Assembly: GCA_003222535.1 (NCBI GenBank) | Contig: QHWJ01000226.1 | Location: forward strand, 1-35,990 | Direction: 5' to 3' | Length of the DNA: 35,990 nt | DNA from: Acidobacteriota bacterium | GTDB taxonomy: Bacteria > Acidobacteriota > Vicinamibacteria > Vicinamibacterales > CAVVIG01 | Shown here: piece after piece, positions 1 to 8,039 of the stretch | Layout: each line of letters opens with the position of its first letter | Numbering within the stretch: the stretch's first letter is position 1 | Translations under genes and position numbers: made by a program | The notes under the pieces: generated by a model | Database searches by the model: none | Seen by the model: only the letters and a program-made list of their open reading frames with translations | Told to the model about the DNA's origin: nothing

Positions 1-66
1 GAAGTCGCGGAAGTTCATCGCCGGATGGCGGAGCCCTGCGTGCGTGCGCCGGTCGTGCCATGGTGC

Positions 67-72
67 TAGACT
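67..72 (+). promoter_or_regulatory. Possible -10 box for a leaderless transcript
   Basis: TAGACT lies seven bases before the ATG at 80 and no Shine-Dalgarno sequence separates them. A similar spacing occurs before the M24 peptidase at 3970. No convincing -35 box is visible. This supports ATG 80 over the upstream GTG at 44. Confidence 0.3.
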
Positions 73-79
73 TCACCAT

Positions 80-538
80 ATGCCACGCAAGGCAGTCGTC
101 AAATCGCGATGCGCGCTCTGCGGCGCGAAAGAGGTTTCGGAGCCGCGGGGCGAGGAGAAGTATTGCCGCGACTGCTGGGACAAGAAAATCGCCGTCGAGG
201 AGATCGTCGCGCGCGAGTTCGCGCTGAAGCGTTACATCCGCGCGCACAGCGCGGAGAAGTACCTGATCTATCACTCGACGCAGAAGCGCCCCTGCGGACA
301 GCTCATCGTCGTGGACGACGGGTACGACTTGTTTCTGACGCTGATGCTCTACCCGAATTTCGGCTGGGACGAGCCGGCCTACCACCTCGAAGGCGATCCG
401 GAAGGCCGCCTGTTCTCCGAGATCCTGGTCGACGTCGTCGCGGCCGAGGTGATCGAGCCGTGGGGCGGCGGCAAATGGCATATGGAGATTTTCCGTGCGG
501 TCAACCCTGAACCCGAGGACTGGAACGGCGAAATGTAA
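80..538 (+). CDS. Small zinc-ribbon protein of unknown function
   Basis: A 152-residue soluble protein when started at ATG 80. An in-frame GTG at 44 would add 12 residues, but those look like upstream DNA. Two CxxC pairs (Cys11/Cys14 in CALC and Cys29/Cys32 in CRDC) form a short treble-clef or zinc-ribbon-like knuckle. The rest is a mixed alpha/beta domain rich in aromatic residues, with no signal peptide or membrane segment. I do not recognise the family. Zinc binding is inferred from the four cysteines only. The gene stands alone, followed by a 13-bp palindrome at 544-556 and the promoter of the next gene. Confidence 0.7.
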   Translation: MPRKAVVKSRCALCGAKEVSEPRGEEKYCRDCWDKKIAVEEIVAREFALKRYIRAHSAEKYLIYHSTQKRPCGQLIVVDDGYDLFLTLMLYPNFGWDEPAYHLEGDPEGRLFSEILVDVVAAEVIEPWGGGKWHMEIFRAVNPEPEDWNGEM

Positions 539-579
539 TCCGACGGGTTTAACCCGCGCCGTGACGGGCCCTTAGCTGA

Positions 580-585
580 TATAAT
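580..585 (+). promoter_or_regulatory. Consensus -10 box for the 633 gene
   Basis: A perfect TATAAT lies about 48 bases before ATG 633. The -35 region is weak. A 13-bp palindrome, CGGGTTTAACCCG (544-556), sits just upstream at roughly the -35 to -50 position and could be an operator, or a remnant terminator of the preceding gene. The leader carries GGGAGGA at 622-628. Confidence 0.5.
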
Positions 586-632
586 TCCGGCCCGTTTCCA
601 CCTTTCAGCTCGTCTGCTTCCGGGAGGACTTT

Positions 633-1145
633 ATGAATCGCGCGCGTCTGACTCTCGCCGCGACGCTCGTCGGCGCCAGCTTCGTCGCGGCCGCGGTCTT
701 CGCTCAACCCCCTCAGGCCCCGCCGATGAAGTCGATCCTGGCGGGCAAGAAGTTCGCGCCGGCCTTCAAGGGGCAGGCCGACGTCGAGTTCACGAAGCCG
801 TCGACGAAGCGTGAGAAGGAGATGGTCGTCACGACACTCCAGGTGAAGAACATTTCGAACGCCCCCATCCTGCGCCTCGCGATCGACGAGACCTGGTACG
901 ACAAGGGCGGCGGCCTCGTCACCGGAGGCAAGGGCGTCGTGAATCGGCTGGAGCCGGGAGAAGTCCAGACCGTCAAGATCGAAACGCCCTACAACGCGAA
1001 GATGCAGGCGAACCAGTACATGTTCTCGCACGCCAACGGTACGGTGAAGACGCACCCGGTGAAGTCGTTCGACGCGCCGAAGGAGTCGGTGGTGAATACG
1101 TCAGGGTCCAAGGCCCCGGCGAAGAAGGCGGCTCCGAAGAAGTAA
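633..1145 (+). CDS. Secreted FxLYD-like protein with Lys/Ala-rich tail
   Basis: A 170-residue exported protein. Residues 1-24 form a signal peptide ending AVFAQ. Residues about 60-120 have the pattern of a small beta-sandwich (VKNISNAPILRLAIDETWYD, then a Gly-rich turn, then LEPGEVQTVKIETP). This resembles FxLYD-type extracellular domains, which typically describe secondary gene products of unknown role. The C-terminus is low complexity with repeated Lys-Ala-Pro (about 158-170), possibly binding wall or nucleic acid. Shine-Dalgarno GGGAGGA lies four bases before ATG. It converges on the minus-strand PrcB-like gene with only eight bases between. The function is unknown. Confidence 0.75.
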   Translation: MNRARLTLAATLVGASFVAAAVFAQPPQAPPMKSILAGKKFAPAFKGQADVEFTKPSTKREKEMVVTTLQVKNISNAPILRLAIDETWYDKGGGLVTGGKGVVNRLEPGEVQTVKIETPYNAKMQANQYMFSHANGTVKTHPVKSFDAPKESVVNTSGSKAPAKKAAPKK

Positions 1146-1153
1146 GAAGTCGT

Positions 1154-1633
1154 TTACTGCACCTTCTCGAACTTCACATCCTTCACGTCCGTCTTCGCGA
1201 TCGCGACCAGGTGATACGGGAACGTGAGGATCTGCGCGCTGACGGTGCCGGGCTTCGGCAGGGTTTCCGTGTAGCGCACGATCAGCGCGCCGTTCGCCGC
1301 CGTGGTGCTGACGATGGCGGTGCTGAAGCCGGCGTGCGGCCGGCTCCCCATGAAGACGCCGACGACCATCTCCTTCGAGAAATCGACCGCCGGCCGCGGC
1401 CGCTCGGGCGAGTGCTGCTGCCAGAGGCGCGTCCATTCCCCGTCGGTGCGGACGAGGACCTGCTTCGCGTCGTCGACGTTGCTCTGATCGCCCTTTTCGA
1501 TGGTCCTTGTGTTCGGCGCTTCCAACATCATGAAGTCCGGAGGCCTGCCACGAGCCGGTGGCTGCCCCAGGATTCCCGCGAGCGCCAGCACCTGCGTCAT
1601 CAGGACAACCGCCGGCGCGCCGGCGGCGCTCAT
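1154..1633 (-). CDS. PrcB C-terminal domain protein
   Basis: A 159-residue protein with an N-terminal hydrophobic segment (about 8-24), probably a signal peptide or anchor. The C-terminal half matches the PrcB_C pattern: an acidic DFSKEMVVGVFMG strand, then GSRPHAGFSTAIV, then VRYTETLPKPG and a final PYHLVAI. In Treponema denticola PrcB is a lipoprotein that activates the dentilisin protease complex. Elsewhere the domain is common but uncharacterised. Its ATG overlaps the stop of the VWFA gene (ATGA at 1630-1633), so the two are translationally coupled and probably act together at the cell envelope. Confidence 0.8.
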   Translation of the reverse strand: MSAAGAPAVVLMTQVLALAGILGQPPARGRPPDFMMLEAPNTRTIEKGDQSNVDDAKQVLVRTDGEWTRLWQQHSPERPRPAVDFSKEMVVGVFMGSRPHAGFSTAIVSTTAANGALIVRYTETLPKPGTVSAQILTFPYHLVAIAKTDVKDVKFEKVQ

Positions 1634-3702
1634 CGTCCAGCCACCGGCGGCGTCACTTCAATGCGCAATTCGCGCCCGGCGACCGGCGAGTTCCCCAGGC
1701 GCGATTTCGCTTCGACCTTCAGCACGTAGAGGCCGGGCGCGAGATCCTTCATCGGAATCTTCGCCGTGTAGCCGTACCCGCCGCGCGCCCCGCCGAGATC
1801 GGTCGAGTCCCTCACTTCGTCGGTCTTGAACAGCACTTTGCCCTCGTCGGTCGTCACCGTCGCGGTGATGTCGACTTTGTGCGGAGTGCCGCCCGCGTTG
1901 TCGTACACCTCGGCGAACAGGACGATCTCGTCGTTCTGCGGGAAGCTGCGCAGGGCGATCGGCGGACCCGGCAGCATCGGCTTGAGCTGCTCGTCGGCCC
2001 GCGCCGTCGGCAGCGCAGAGCCGGCGGCAGACGTCAGGACGAGCCCGCTGATACTGAACGGCGCCTTCACGAAGTCGGGCACCGTCAAGTCGTACTGAAT
2101 CGACCCGACGTTGCCGCCGCTCGAGTCGTGCGCGGCGACGCGCAGCTGGTATCGCCCGGGCGGCAGGTCGAGGCGGTTGAGGGTGCGCAGACCCGTCTGC
2201 TCGATGCGCGACCTGGTCTCGGGCCGCAAGTTGGTCATCGTGAGCGAGTCGGTGTTGCCCCCCTTGAACTTGCCGTTCGCATCGATCGCGACATACGAGA
2301 GCAGCACTTTCGTGTTCTGGGTCAGTTGAATGTCGCGTCCCCGCAGCTCCACGCCGAGCAGCACCGACGCGTTGGGCGCGGCGCCCTTGAACGGCGCGGC
2401 GAACACGTGCATCGCCAGACCGCTGATCGGCAACGGGCTGTCGAGCGCCTCCCGCAGCTCCGGCGTCGACGGGCTCTTGCCGGCCGTCGGGACGGCGTCG
2501 GCTTTCTTCGGCGCGACGTACGCTTTCCTCGCGCGGACGGTCAGTCCCGGACGCGTCACGCGGACATCGATTTTGTGGAACCGTCCCGGCCTGGCGTCCG
2601 GCGGGTAATAGGCCAGCACATAGTACGAGCTGTTGTCCTCGACGATGCGCTGGTAGGCGGTCGAGAAGTCGTTCTTGTTCACGACGGCGAACCCGCCGGT
2701 CTCCTCGGAGAGCGTCCGCAGACTGTCCTGCGCGAGCCGGAGCTCGTTCATGAGCGAGCCCGTGCCGATGCCGAGAGACGTGTCGTCCGGGAACGAGCCG
2801 ATCTCGATCGACTCGTCGCCGAGGTCGGTCAGCCCGCGCGGGTCGATGCCATAAATCGCCACGTTCGACCGCGTCGCCGCGGCGATGGCGTCGCGCGTCG
2901 AGTCCAGGACCATGGATGCGCTGGTGTGGTTGGACCCGCTCGCCGGAATCATGTCGTGGATGTCGTAGTCGATCCCCTCGCTGACGAAGAGGATCGACTT
3001 GCGACGGCCGCGTATCGAGCCGAACCAGTCGGCGACGTTCCGCAGCGTGTCGAGCGTCGATCGCGCGTTGAACCCGCGCTCCGCGTCGTTCGGATCGTTC
3101 ACCGGGTCGCCCGACTGGCGCAGGTCCCTCGTGCGGTTGAACTCGTCGGTCCTGCCCGCGGTCGCCGAATCCAGCTTGCGTCCGCTGGTCTTGTCCACGG
3201 CGGCCAGCAGCAGCCTCCTGTTGTTCGTGAATTCCTGGTTGCCGTCGGTGGGACCCGCCGTGTGCACCACCGCCATCAGGTCGTTCGCGCCGAGACGGCG
3301 CTCGATGAACTGCCTCGCCGCGCCCCTCACGCGCTGCGTTCGCCCGAAGCGCGTATGGAGGTCGTCGATGACCATCACGTACACACGGCCGTCGAACGGC
3401 TTCTCGTTCGTTTTGACGTCCGGTTCGATCGGCGCGCTGGCAAACAGCGGGCGGTCGGCCCGTTCGACCGGAATATCGACCAGGGTGAAGGTGGTGACGA
3501 CCTGCGATTTCCCGTCCTCGAGGACCTGAAAGTCTTCCTTCTTCAGATCGCGGACGAGCTGGCCCTGCCGATCGGTCACGACGACATCGACCTCGACGTA
3601 GTCGACGCGGACCTTGAAAGTGGGGGGCTGCGGCGGCGGCGACGGCGCCGGAGCCTGGCCGGCGGTCAGGATGGTACCGGCCAGCAACACGATCGACGCC
3701 AC
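1630..3702 (-). CDS. Secreted acidobacterial VWFA-related domain protein
   Basis: Started at GTG 3702 it is 690 residues with a compact signal peptide (ASIVLLAGTILTAGQAPAP) followed by a Pro-rich spacer. AGAAGG at 3709-3714 lies six bases upstream. An ATG at 3927 would add 75 residues before the signal peptide, which is implausible. The domain order is a beta-rich N-terminal segment (VDVVVTDRQGQLVRDLKKED), then a VWFA-like fold beginning VMVIDDLHTRFG. The fold keeps the family form of the metal site rather than DxSxS. Further landmarks are SILFVSEGIDYD and the SYYVLAYYPPDAR strand. About 270 C-terminal residues form probable beta-sandwiches. The role is unknown; surface protein-protein interaction is inferred. 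It is cotranscribed with the PrcB-like gene. Confidence 0.85.
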   Translation of the reverse strand: MASIVLLAGTILTAGQAPAPSPPPQPPTFKVRVDYVEVDVVVTDRQGQLVRDLKKEDFQVLEDGKSQVVTTFTLVDIPVERADRPLFASAPIEPDVKTNEKPFDGRVYVMVIDDLHTRFGRTQRVRGAARQFIERRLGANDLMAVVHTAGPTDGNQEFTNNRRLLLAAVDKTSGRKLDSATAGRTDEFNRTRDLRQSGDPVNDPNDAERGFNARSTLDTLRNVADWFGSIRGRRKSILFVSEGIDYDIHDMIPASGSNHTSASMVLDSTRDAIAAATRSNVAIYGIDPRGLTDLGDESIEIGSFPDDTSLGIGTGSLMNELRLAQDSLRTLSEETGGFAVVNKNDFSTAYQRIVEDNSSYYVLAYYPPDARPGRFHKIDVRVTRPGLTVRARKAYVAPKKADAVPTAGKSPSTPELREALDSPLPISGLAMHVFAAPFKGAAPNASVLLGVELRGRDIQLTQNTKVLLSYVAIDANGKFKGGNTDSLTMTNLRPETRSRIEQTGLRTLNRLDLPPGRYQLRVAAHDSSGGNVGSIQYDLTVPDFVKAPFSISGLVLTSAAGSALPTARADEQLKPMLPGPPIALRSFPQNDEIVLFAEVYDNAGGTPHKVDITATVTTDEGKVLFKTDEVRDSTDLGGARGGYGYTAKIPMKDLAPGLYVLKVEAKSRLGNSPVAGRELRIEVTPPVAGR

Positions 3703-3715
3703 CAGACACCTTCTA

Positions 3716-3858
3716 AAGCCGCGTTCCGGCGAAATGACGCATGTATTTGCCGGTGAGGCTTCAGCTGTCTCGGCGGCCGCACAGCGGGCGCCTGGTAACG
3801 AAGACTCACGAACCGACGGCTCGGTATCACCCGGCGTTTTGAGTCGACGCTTCGTTAC
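3716..3858 (-). promoter_or_regulatory. Candidate structured 5' leader of the VWFA gene
   Basis: Read on the minus strand, the stretch before GTG 3702 folds strongly. 3851-3858 pairs with 3795-3802 (8 bp) and 3840-3845 with 3803-3808 (6 bp). Small hairpins lie at 3812-3825 and 3772-3792. The segment 3749-3756 can pair either with 3827-3835 upstream or, through 3749-3753, with 3726-3730 downstream. The latter, extended by 3757-3761 with 3716-3720, gives a hairpin ending one base before the Shine-Dalgarno. Two exclusive pairings next to a ribosome binding site resemble a riboregulator, but no known class was recognised. Confidence 0.4.
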
Positions 3859-3941
3859 GCGGATACGTGCGTTCATGGTCATCACTCTCGTTCGCGTCGC
3901 CGATGCGACGCCGACTGGCGCTGGCATTCAGGCGTGAAGCA

Positions 3942-3947
3942 ATTATA
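3942..3947 (-). promoter_or_regulatory. -10 box for the VWFA operon
   Basis: On the minus strand this reads TATAAT. Transcription would start near 3935 and give a leader of about 230 bases if translation begins at GTG 3702. It is arranged back to back with the plus-strand -10 at 3958-3963, so the two promoters share the intergenic space and may interfere with each other. Confidence 0.45.
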
Positions 3948-3957
3948 GCGTCCCGGC

Positions 3958-3963
3958 TATACT
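3958..3963 (+). promoter_or_regulatory. -10 box for the M24 peptidase, likely leaderless
   Basis: TATACT ends six bases before ATG 3970. The expected start point therefore coincides with the A of the start codon, and no Shine-Dalgarno sequence is present. This predicts a leaderless transcript. Confidence 0.45.
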
Positions 3964-3969
3964 TATCGA

Positions 3970-5175
3970 ATGTCCCTTTCGCAGGCTGCGGTCGGGCTCG
4001 ACATCGGTGCGGTGCAGGCGGCGCTCAGGGCCGACGGCATCGACGCGTGGCTGTTGTACGACTTCCGTGGACTGAACCCGCTCGCCGCCGACGTGACGGG
4101 CGTCAACCGCCAGGGCGGACATCTCGCCACCCGGCGCTGGTATTACCTGATTCCGGCAGACGGTGAGCCCCGCGGCCTGGTCCACGCCATCGAAAAGAAT
4201 TCGCTCGCGCATCTGCCCGGCACGACCACGCGATACGCCGGCCGTGATCAGCTCGAAGCTGGCCTCCGGATGCTGCTGACCGGCGTGCGGCGCGTGGCGA
4301 TGGAATACTCCCCCGGCTGCGCCATCCCCTACATCGCACGCGTGGACGCCGGCACCGTCGAACTGGTCCGGCAGGCAGGCGTCGACGTCGTGTCGTCGGG
4401 CGATCTCGTCCAGCGGTTCTCGACGATCTGGGACGCGGACGCCATCGCCACCCACCGGCAGGCCTCCGAAAAACTCTACCGCGTGAAGGACCGCGCCTTC
4501 GAAGCGGTCGCCGAACGTATTCGGGACGGCATCGCCACGACCGAGTACGCCATCCAGCAGCTCATGGCCGGCTGGTTTCGCGACGAGGGGCTCGTCAGCG
4601 ACTCCGATCCGATCGTCTCGGCCGCCGAACATTCAGGCAACCCTCACTATCTCCCGACGGCACGCGAACACCGCGCGATTCACGCCGGCGAGATCGTGTT
4701 GCTGGACCTCTGGGGCAAGCTCGATCGGCCAGGCGCGGTGTTTGCGGACATCACCTGGATCGGATTCACCGGCCGCCGCGTCCCCGATCGCTGTGCACAG
4801 GCGTTCGGAGCCGTCTCGGACGCCCGCGACGCCGCCGTGCGCCTCGTGCAGGATGCGATACGCGCCGGCCGCGAGCTCCGTGGCTGGGAGGTCGATCGCG
4901 CGGCGTCCTCGGTCCTGCGCGACGCCGGCTACGGAGAGCGGATCCTGCATCGCACCGGCCACAGCCTGGGCGAATCGGTGCACGGCAACGGCGCCAACAT
5001 GGACGATTACGAGACCCATGACGACCGCCGGCTGCTCGCCGGCAGCGGATTCACGATCGAGCCCGGGGTGTACTTCGACGACTTCGGCGTCCGGACGGAA
5101 ATCAATATGATAGTCGCGCCGCGCGACGCGGCGGTGACCGGACCGTTGCAGACCGGGATTCTGACACTTAGTTAG
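3970..5175 (+). CDS. M24 family metallopeptidase (Xaa-Pro peptidase-like)
   Basis: A 401-residue cytosolic protein with the two-domain 'pita-bread' architecture. Residues 1-150 form a creatinase/prolidase-type N-terminal domain; about 165-395 form the catalytic domain. The five metal ligands are visible: Asp246 (LLDLWG), Asp260 (FADITW), His331 (HRTGHSLGES), Glu364 (TIEPGVYF) and Glu377 (RTEINM). His338 in SVHGNG is an additional active-site-type histidine. Families with this layout remove N-terminal residues, often before proline, using Mn or Co. Substrate preference cannot be read from sequence. It is transcribed divergently from the VWFA gene and followed 36 bases later by the HtrA gene. 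Confidence 0.88.
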   Translation: MSLSQAAVGLDIGAVQAALRADGIDAWLLYDFRGLNPLAADVTGVNRQGGHLATRRWYYLIPADGEPRGLVHAIEKNSLAHLPGTTTRYAGRDQLEAGLRMLLTGVRRVAMEYSPGCAIPYIARVDAGTVELVRQAGVDVVSSGDLVQRFSTIWDADAIATHRQASEKLYRVKDRAFEAVAERIRDGIATTEYAIQQLMAGWFRDEGLVSDSDPIVSAAEHSGNPHYLPTAREHRAIHAGEIVLLDLWGKLDRPGAVFADITWIGFTGRRVPDRCAQAFGAVSDARDAAVRLVQDAIRAGRELRGWEVDRAASSVLRDAGYGERILHRTGHSLGESVHGNGANMDDYETHDDRRLLAGSGFTIEPGVYFDDFGVRTEINMIVAPRDAAVTGPLQTGILTLS

Positions 5176-5211
5176 GGCGGGTCCAGTCGGGCCCGCCGGA
5201 GGTTCGTAACA

Positions 5212-6810
5212 ATGTCAACGCGCAAGACCACGGCTTTCTACGGAGTGCTCCTCGTCGTCGCGTCGCTGTTTGTCGGGATGGTGATCGCCTCGCGTTTCGA
5301 TCTCACGCCCGCGTCCTCGGCGCAGACCATCGCGGTCCCGCCGATGAACAGCGCGCCGATCAACGGCCCGCTCGACGCACAGACGTTCCGGAATGTCGCC
5401 AAGATGGCGACGCCGATCGTCGTGAACATCCGGACCGAGATGAAGGCGAAGGGGCAGGACCTCACCGATTTCTTCGGCGGCGGAGGCGGCACGCCCGACG
5501 ATCTGTTCCACCGCTTCTTCGGCGGCCCGGGTGGCGGCGCCGGCGGCGATCAGGACCAGCAGGATAACCAGGGCGGGCGTGGCAACGGGCGCCGGCGACA
5601 GCGCGAGCAGACGACGCGCGCGGCGGGCACCGGCTTCATCATCAGCAAGGACGGCTACATCCTCACCAACAATCACGTGGTCGAGGACGCGACGAAGATC
5701 GAGGTGGCGTTGTACGCGGACGAATCGGACGTCAGCTACAAGGCCAAGGTGATCGGCCGCGATCCGCTGACCGACAGCGCGCTGATTCAGCTCGTGGAGA
5801 AGCCGACTCATCCGCTGCCGGAGGCGAAATTCGGCGACTCGTCGCAGGTGGAGGCCGGCGACTGGGTGATGGCCATCGGCAACCCGTTTGGCTATGCGCA
5901 CACCGTGACGGTGGGCGTCATCAGCGCGACGTCGCGCGCGTTTCCCGTGACCAACGGCCGATTTAACGACATGATGCAGACCGACGCCGCGATCAACCCC
6001 GGCAATTCCGGCGGGCCGCTGCTGAACCTGCGCGGCGAGGTGATCGGCGTCAACACCGCGATCATCACCAACGCGCGCAACGAAGGAAATATCGGCATCG
6101 GGTTCGCGGTGCCGAGCAACACGGTGCGAGAGCTGCTGCCGCAACTGCACCAGGGCAAGGTCATCCGCGGGCGCATCGGTGTGCAGGTGCTGCCGGTCCC
6201 GCGTGAAGGCTTCGAGGACTTCGGGCTGAAGTCGCGCGCGGGCGCCGTGGTGGCGCAAATCATCGCGGGCGGCGCGGCGGCGAAAGCCGGCATGGAGCCG
6301 GGCGACGTGATCGTGCAGTTCAACGGCCGGCCCGTCACGAACAGCGACGGGCTGGTGAAGATGGTCGTCTCGACCAAGCCGGGCACCAGCGTGTCGGTGA
6401 AGGTGCTGCGCAACAAGCAGGAAAAGACCCTCAACGTCGTCGTCGACGAGCTCGACCTGGAAGCCGAGCAGACTGTCGCACGTCGTCCGCAGGGGAATGA
6501 TCAGGCGGCGCCGCAGGAACAGGCGGCCGGCAGCTTCGGGCTGACCCTCGAGAACGTCACCGCGCAGATGGCGCGGCGGCTGCGGCTGCCGTCGGGGCAG
6601 TCGGGCGCGGTCGTCACCGACGTCGATCCGGACGGGCCGTCGGCCGGCGCGCTGCGGCAGGGCGACGTGATCCTGTCGGTCAATTCGAAGGCCGTGTCGA
6701 GCGCGGTCGAAGCGGCCCGGGAGCTCCAGAAGGTCCCATCGGGACGTCTCGCGCAGCTGCGGGTCTGGCGCGGCGATGGCGAAGTCTTCGTCCCCATCAA
6801 GAAAGACTGA
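5212..6810 (+). CDS. htrA: Do/HtrA-type periplasmic serine protease with two PDZ domains
   Basis: A 532-residue envelope quality-control protease and chaperone. An N-terminal hydrophobic segment (about 9-27) serves as membrane anchor or signal. A Gly/Asp/Gln/Arg-rich insert (88-135) precedes the trypsin-like domain and is longer than usual for the loop region. The catalytic triad is His155 (NNHVV), Asp188 (LTDSAL) and Ser266 (NPGNSGGPL). PDZ1 spans about 310-405 (GRIGVQVL to the carboxylate-binding loop); PDZ2 spans about 440-530. GGAGG lies nine bases before ATG. It may be cotranscribed with the M24 peptidase, suggesting a protein-turnover module. Confidence 0.93.
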   Translation: MSTRKTTAFYGVLLVVASLFVGMVIASRFDLTPASSAQTIAVPPMNSAPINGPLDAQTFRNVAKMATPIVVNIRTEMKAKGQDLTDFFGGGGGTPDDLFHRFFGGPGGGAGGDQDQQDNQGGRGNGRRRQREQTTRAAGTGFIISKDGYILTNNHVVEDATKIEVALYADESDVSYKAKVIGRDPLTDSALIQLVEKPTHPLPEAKFGDSSQVEAGDWVMAIGNPFGYAHTVTVGVISATSRAFPVTNGRFNDMMQTDAAINPGNSGGPLLNLRGEVIGVNTAIITNARNEGNIGIGFAVPSNTVRELLPQLHQGKVIRGRIGVQVLPVPREGFEDFGLKSRAGAVVAQIIAGGAAAKAGMEPGDVIVQFNGRPVTNSDGLVKMVVSTKPGTSVSVKVLRNKQEKTLNVVVDELDLEAEQTVARRPQGNDQAAPQEQAAGSFGLTLENVTAQMARRLRLPSGQSGAVVTDVDPDGPSAGALRQGDVILSVNSKAVSSAVEAARELQKVPSGRLAQLRVWRGDGEVFVPIKKD

Positions 6811-7975
6811 ACATCGCCGATCGTCGATCGCCGATGTCGTCCGTGAACGCGGCCCGATGACGGTGGCCGCGTTCATGGATCTGGCGCTCTACGACGCCGA
6901 CTTCGGCTACTACGCCCGTGCGGCCCAGCGATCCGGCCGCGCGGGCGATTTTTTTACCAGCGTCGACGTCGGGCCCCTCTTCGGCGAGCTGCTGGAAATC
7001 CAGCTCGCTGAAATGAGCACCCTGACCGCGGAGGCCGCGGCGCACGCGCAGAAAGTCGAGTGCTCTGCTCCCTCTGCGGTCAGGAGCTTCGATCTCGTCG
7101 AAGCCGGCGCCGGCAATGGCCGTTTGTCCGCCGACATCCTGCGTGCGGCACGAGACCGCGATCCGGCTTTCTACGACTCGCTCCGCCTGCACCTCGTGGA
7201 GACCAGCGATGAAGCGCGGCGCGCGCAGGCCGACACGCTCGGCGACGTCGCCGGGCGCCTCGCGTCCTCGACCGATTCGCTTCCCGCGATGTTCCAGGGC
7301 GTCCTGGTCGCGAACGAGCTGCTCGACGCGCTCCCGGTCCACCAGGTTGTCATGCGCGCCGACGGGTTGAGGGAGGTGTACGTCGATTCCGCCCTACACC
7401 TGATCGAGGGACCGCTGTCAACACCGGCGCTCGGCGAGTACCTCGACCGGCTGGGCGTGTCCCTCGAGGCGGGGTGGCGCGTGGAAATCAACCTGCGTGC
7501 GGTTGACTGGATCCGTGACGCGGCGCGGCGACTCGAGCGCGGGTTCATCATCCTGATCGATTACGGCCACGAGGCGCGCGAGCTCTATTCGGCGGCGCAC
7601 GCGGACGGCACGCTGACGACGTTTTCGCGGCATCGCAGCAGGGGACCGGAGTCGGCGCCGGAGACGCCGGCGTGGCTGCGGCAGCCCGGCGACCAGGACC
7701 TCACCGCGCACGTCGACTTCACGAGCGTCAGAGCGGGCGCGGAGGCCGAGGGCCTGGCCACACTCGGATTCCTCGATCAGACGTACTTCCTCCTGGGACT
7801 CCTCCCGTCAGTCCTCAATCCGCAATCCGCCCGCAATCCGCAGTCCGCAATCCGCAATGTGAAGACGCTGGTGATGCCAGGGGGCCTCGGAAGCACCCAC
7901 AAAGTGTTGATTCTCGGCAAAGGCGTCGGCACGCCGGCGCTCCGCGGCTGCTCGTTCCGAGTGCGTGTCACTTGA
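6776..7975 (+). CDS. MidA-like SAM-dependent methyltransferase
   Basis: A 399-residue protein of the MidA/NDUFAF7 (DUF185) family, which methylates arginine in complex I subunits in mitochondria; bacterial substrates are unknown. The family start GPMTVAAFMDLALYDADFGYY (split here as residues 26-46) precedes the SAM loop VEAGAGNGRL (108-117). ANELLDALPV and IDYGHEA are further family landmarks. It overlaps the end of htrA by 35 bases in another frame. ATG 6857 is an alternative start but would cut into the domain. Near the C-terminus, about 13 residues encoded by a heptamer repeat (7815-7853) interrupt the variable region before KTLVMPGGLG. The last ~15 residues look non-homologous. Confidence 0.85.
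   Translation: MAKSSSPSRKTEHRRSSIADVVRERGPMTVAAFMDLALYDADFGYYARAAQRSGRAGDFFTSVDVGPLFGELLEIQLAEMSTLTAEAAAHAQKVECSAPSAVRSFDLVEAGAGNGRLSADILRAARDRDPAFYDSLRLHLVETSDEARRAQADTLGDVAGRLASSTDSLPAMFQGVLVANELLDALPVHQVVMRADGLREVYVDSALHLIEGPLSTPALGEYLDRLGVSLEAGWRVEINLRAVDWIRDAARRLERGFIILIDYGHEARELYSAAHADGTLTTFSRHRSRGPESAPETPAWLRQPGDQDLTAHVDFTSVRAGAEAEGLATLGFLDQTYFLLGLLPSVLNPQSARNPQSAIRNVKTLVMPGGLGSTHKVLILGKGVGTPALRGCSFRVRVT
7815..7853 (+). repeat. CAATCCG heptamer array inside the MidA-like gene
   Basis: Five heptamers (four CAATCCG, one CAGTCCG) with a CCCG interruption. The array is translated in frame as Asn-Pro-Gln-Ser and Arg-Asn units in a loop before the conserved C-terminal strand. It appears to be an insertion tolerated by the protein. 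Confidence 0.75.
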
Positions 7976-7979
7976 AAAA

Positions 7980-8015
7980 GACACAAAGGACACAAAGGGG
8001 ACAAAGGACACAAAG
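7980..8015 (+). repeat. 9-bp tandem repeat GACACAAAG
   Basis: Four consecutive 9-bp units, three identical and the third GGGACAAAG. It lies between the methyltransferase stop (7975) and the probable ATG of the next gene (8040). If translation began at GTG 7965 it would encode a Lys-Asp-Thr run, which is taken as evidence against that start. Confidence 0.75.
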
Positions 8016-8039
8016 GAAACCCGAAAAGGCCTTACGTTT

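Noticed and set aside
1558-3756. Long plus-strand reading frame opposite the VWFA gene
   Set aside because: Arg-rich, no recognisable domain; it is the antisense shadow of a clearly homologous minus-strand gene in GC-rich DNA. The same applies to the minus-strand frames at 5215-6876 (opposite htrA), 26479-28848 (opposite infB) and 31478-33322 (opposite pnp).
3716-3858. Known c-di-GMP-I (GEMM) riboswitch
   Set aside because: GACTCAAAACGCCGGG faintly resembles one core strand, but the other conserved GEMM segments are not found. A covariance model search would settle it.
3703-3927. 75-residue N-terminal extension of the VWFA protein
   Set aside because: It would place a signal peptide at residue 76; GTG 3702 has a good Shine-Dalgarno sequence, and the extension folds as RNA rather than resembling protein.
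7965-8039. Upstream GTG start of the membrane protein
   Set aside because: It encodes only the GACACAAAG repeat, and ATG 8040 gives a normal membrane protein start.
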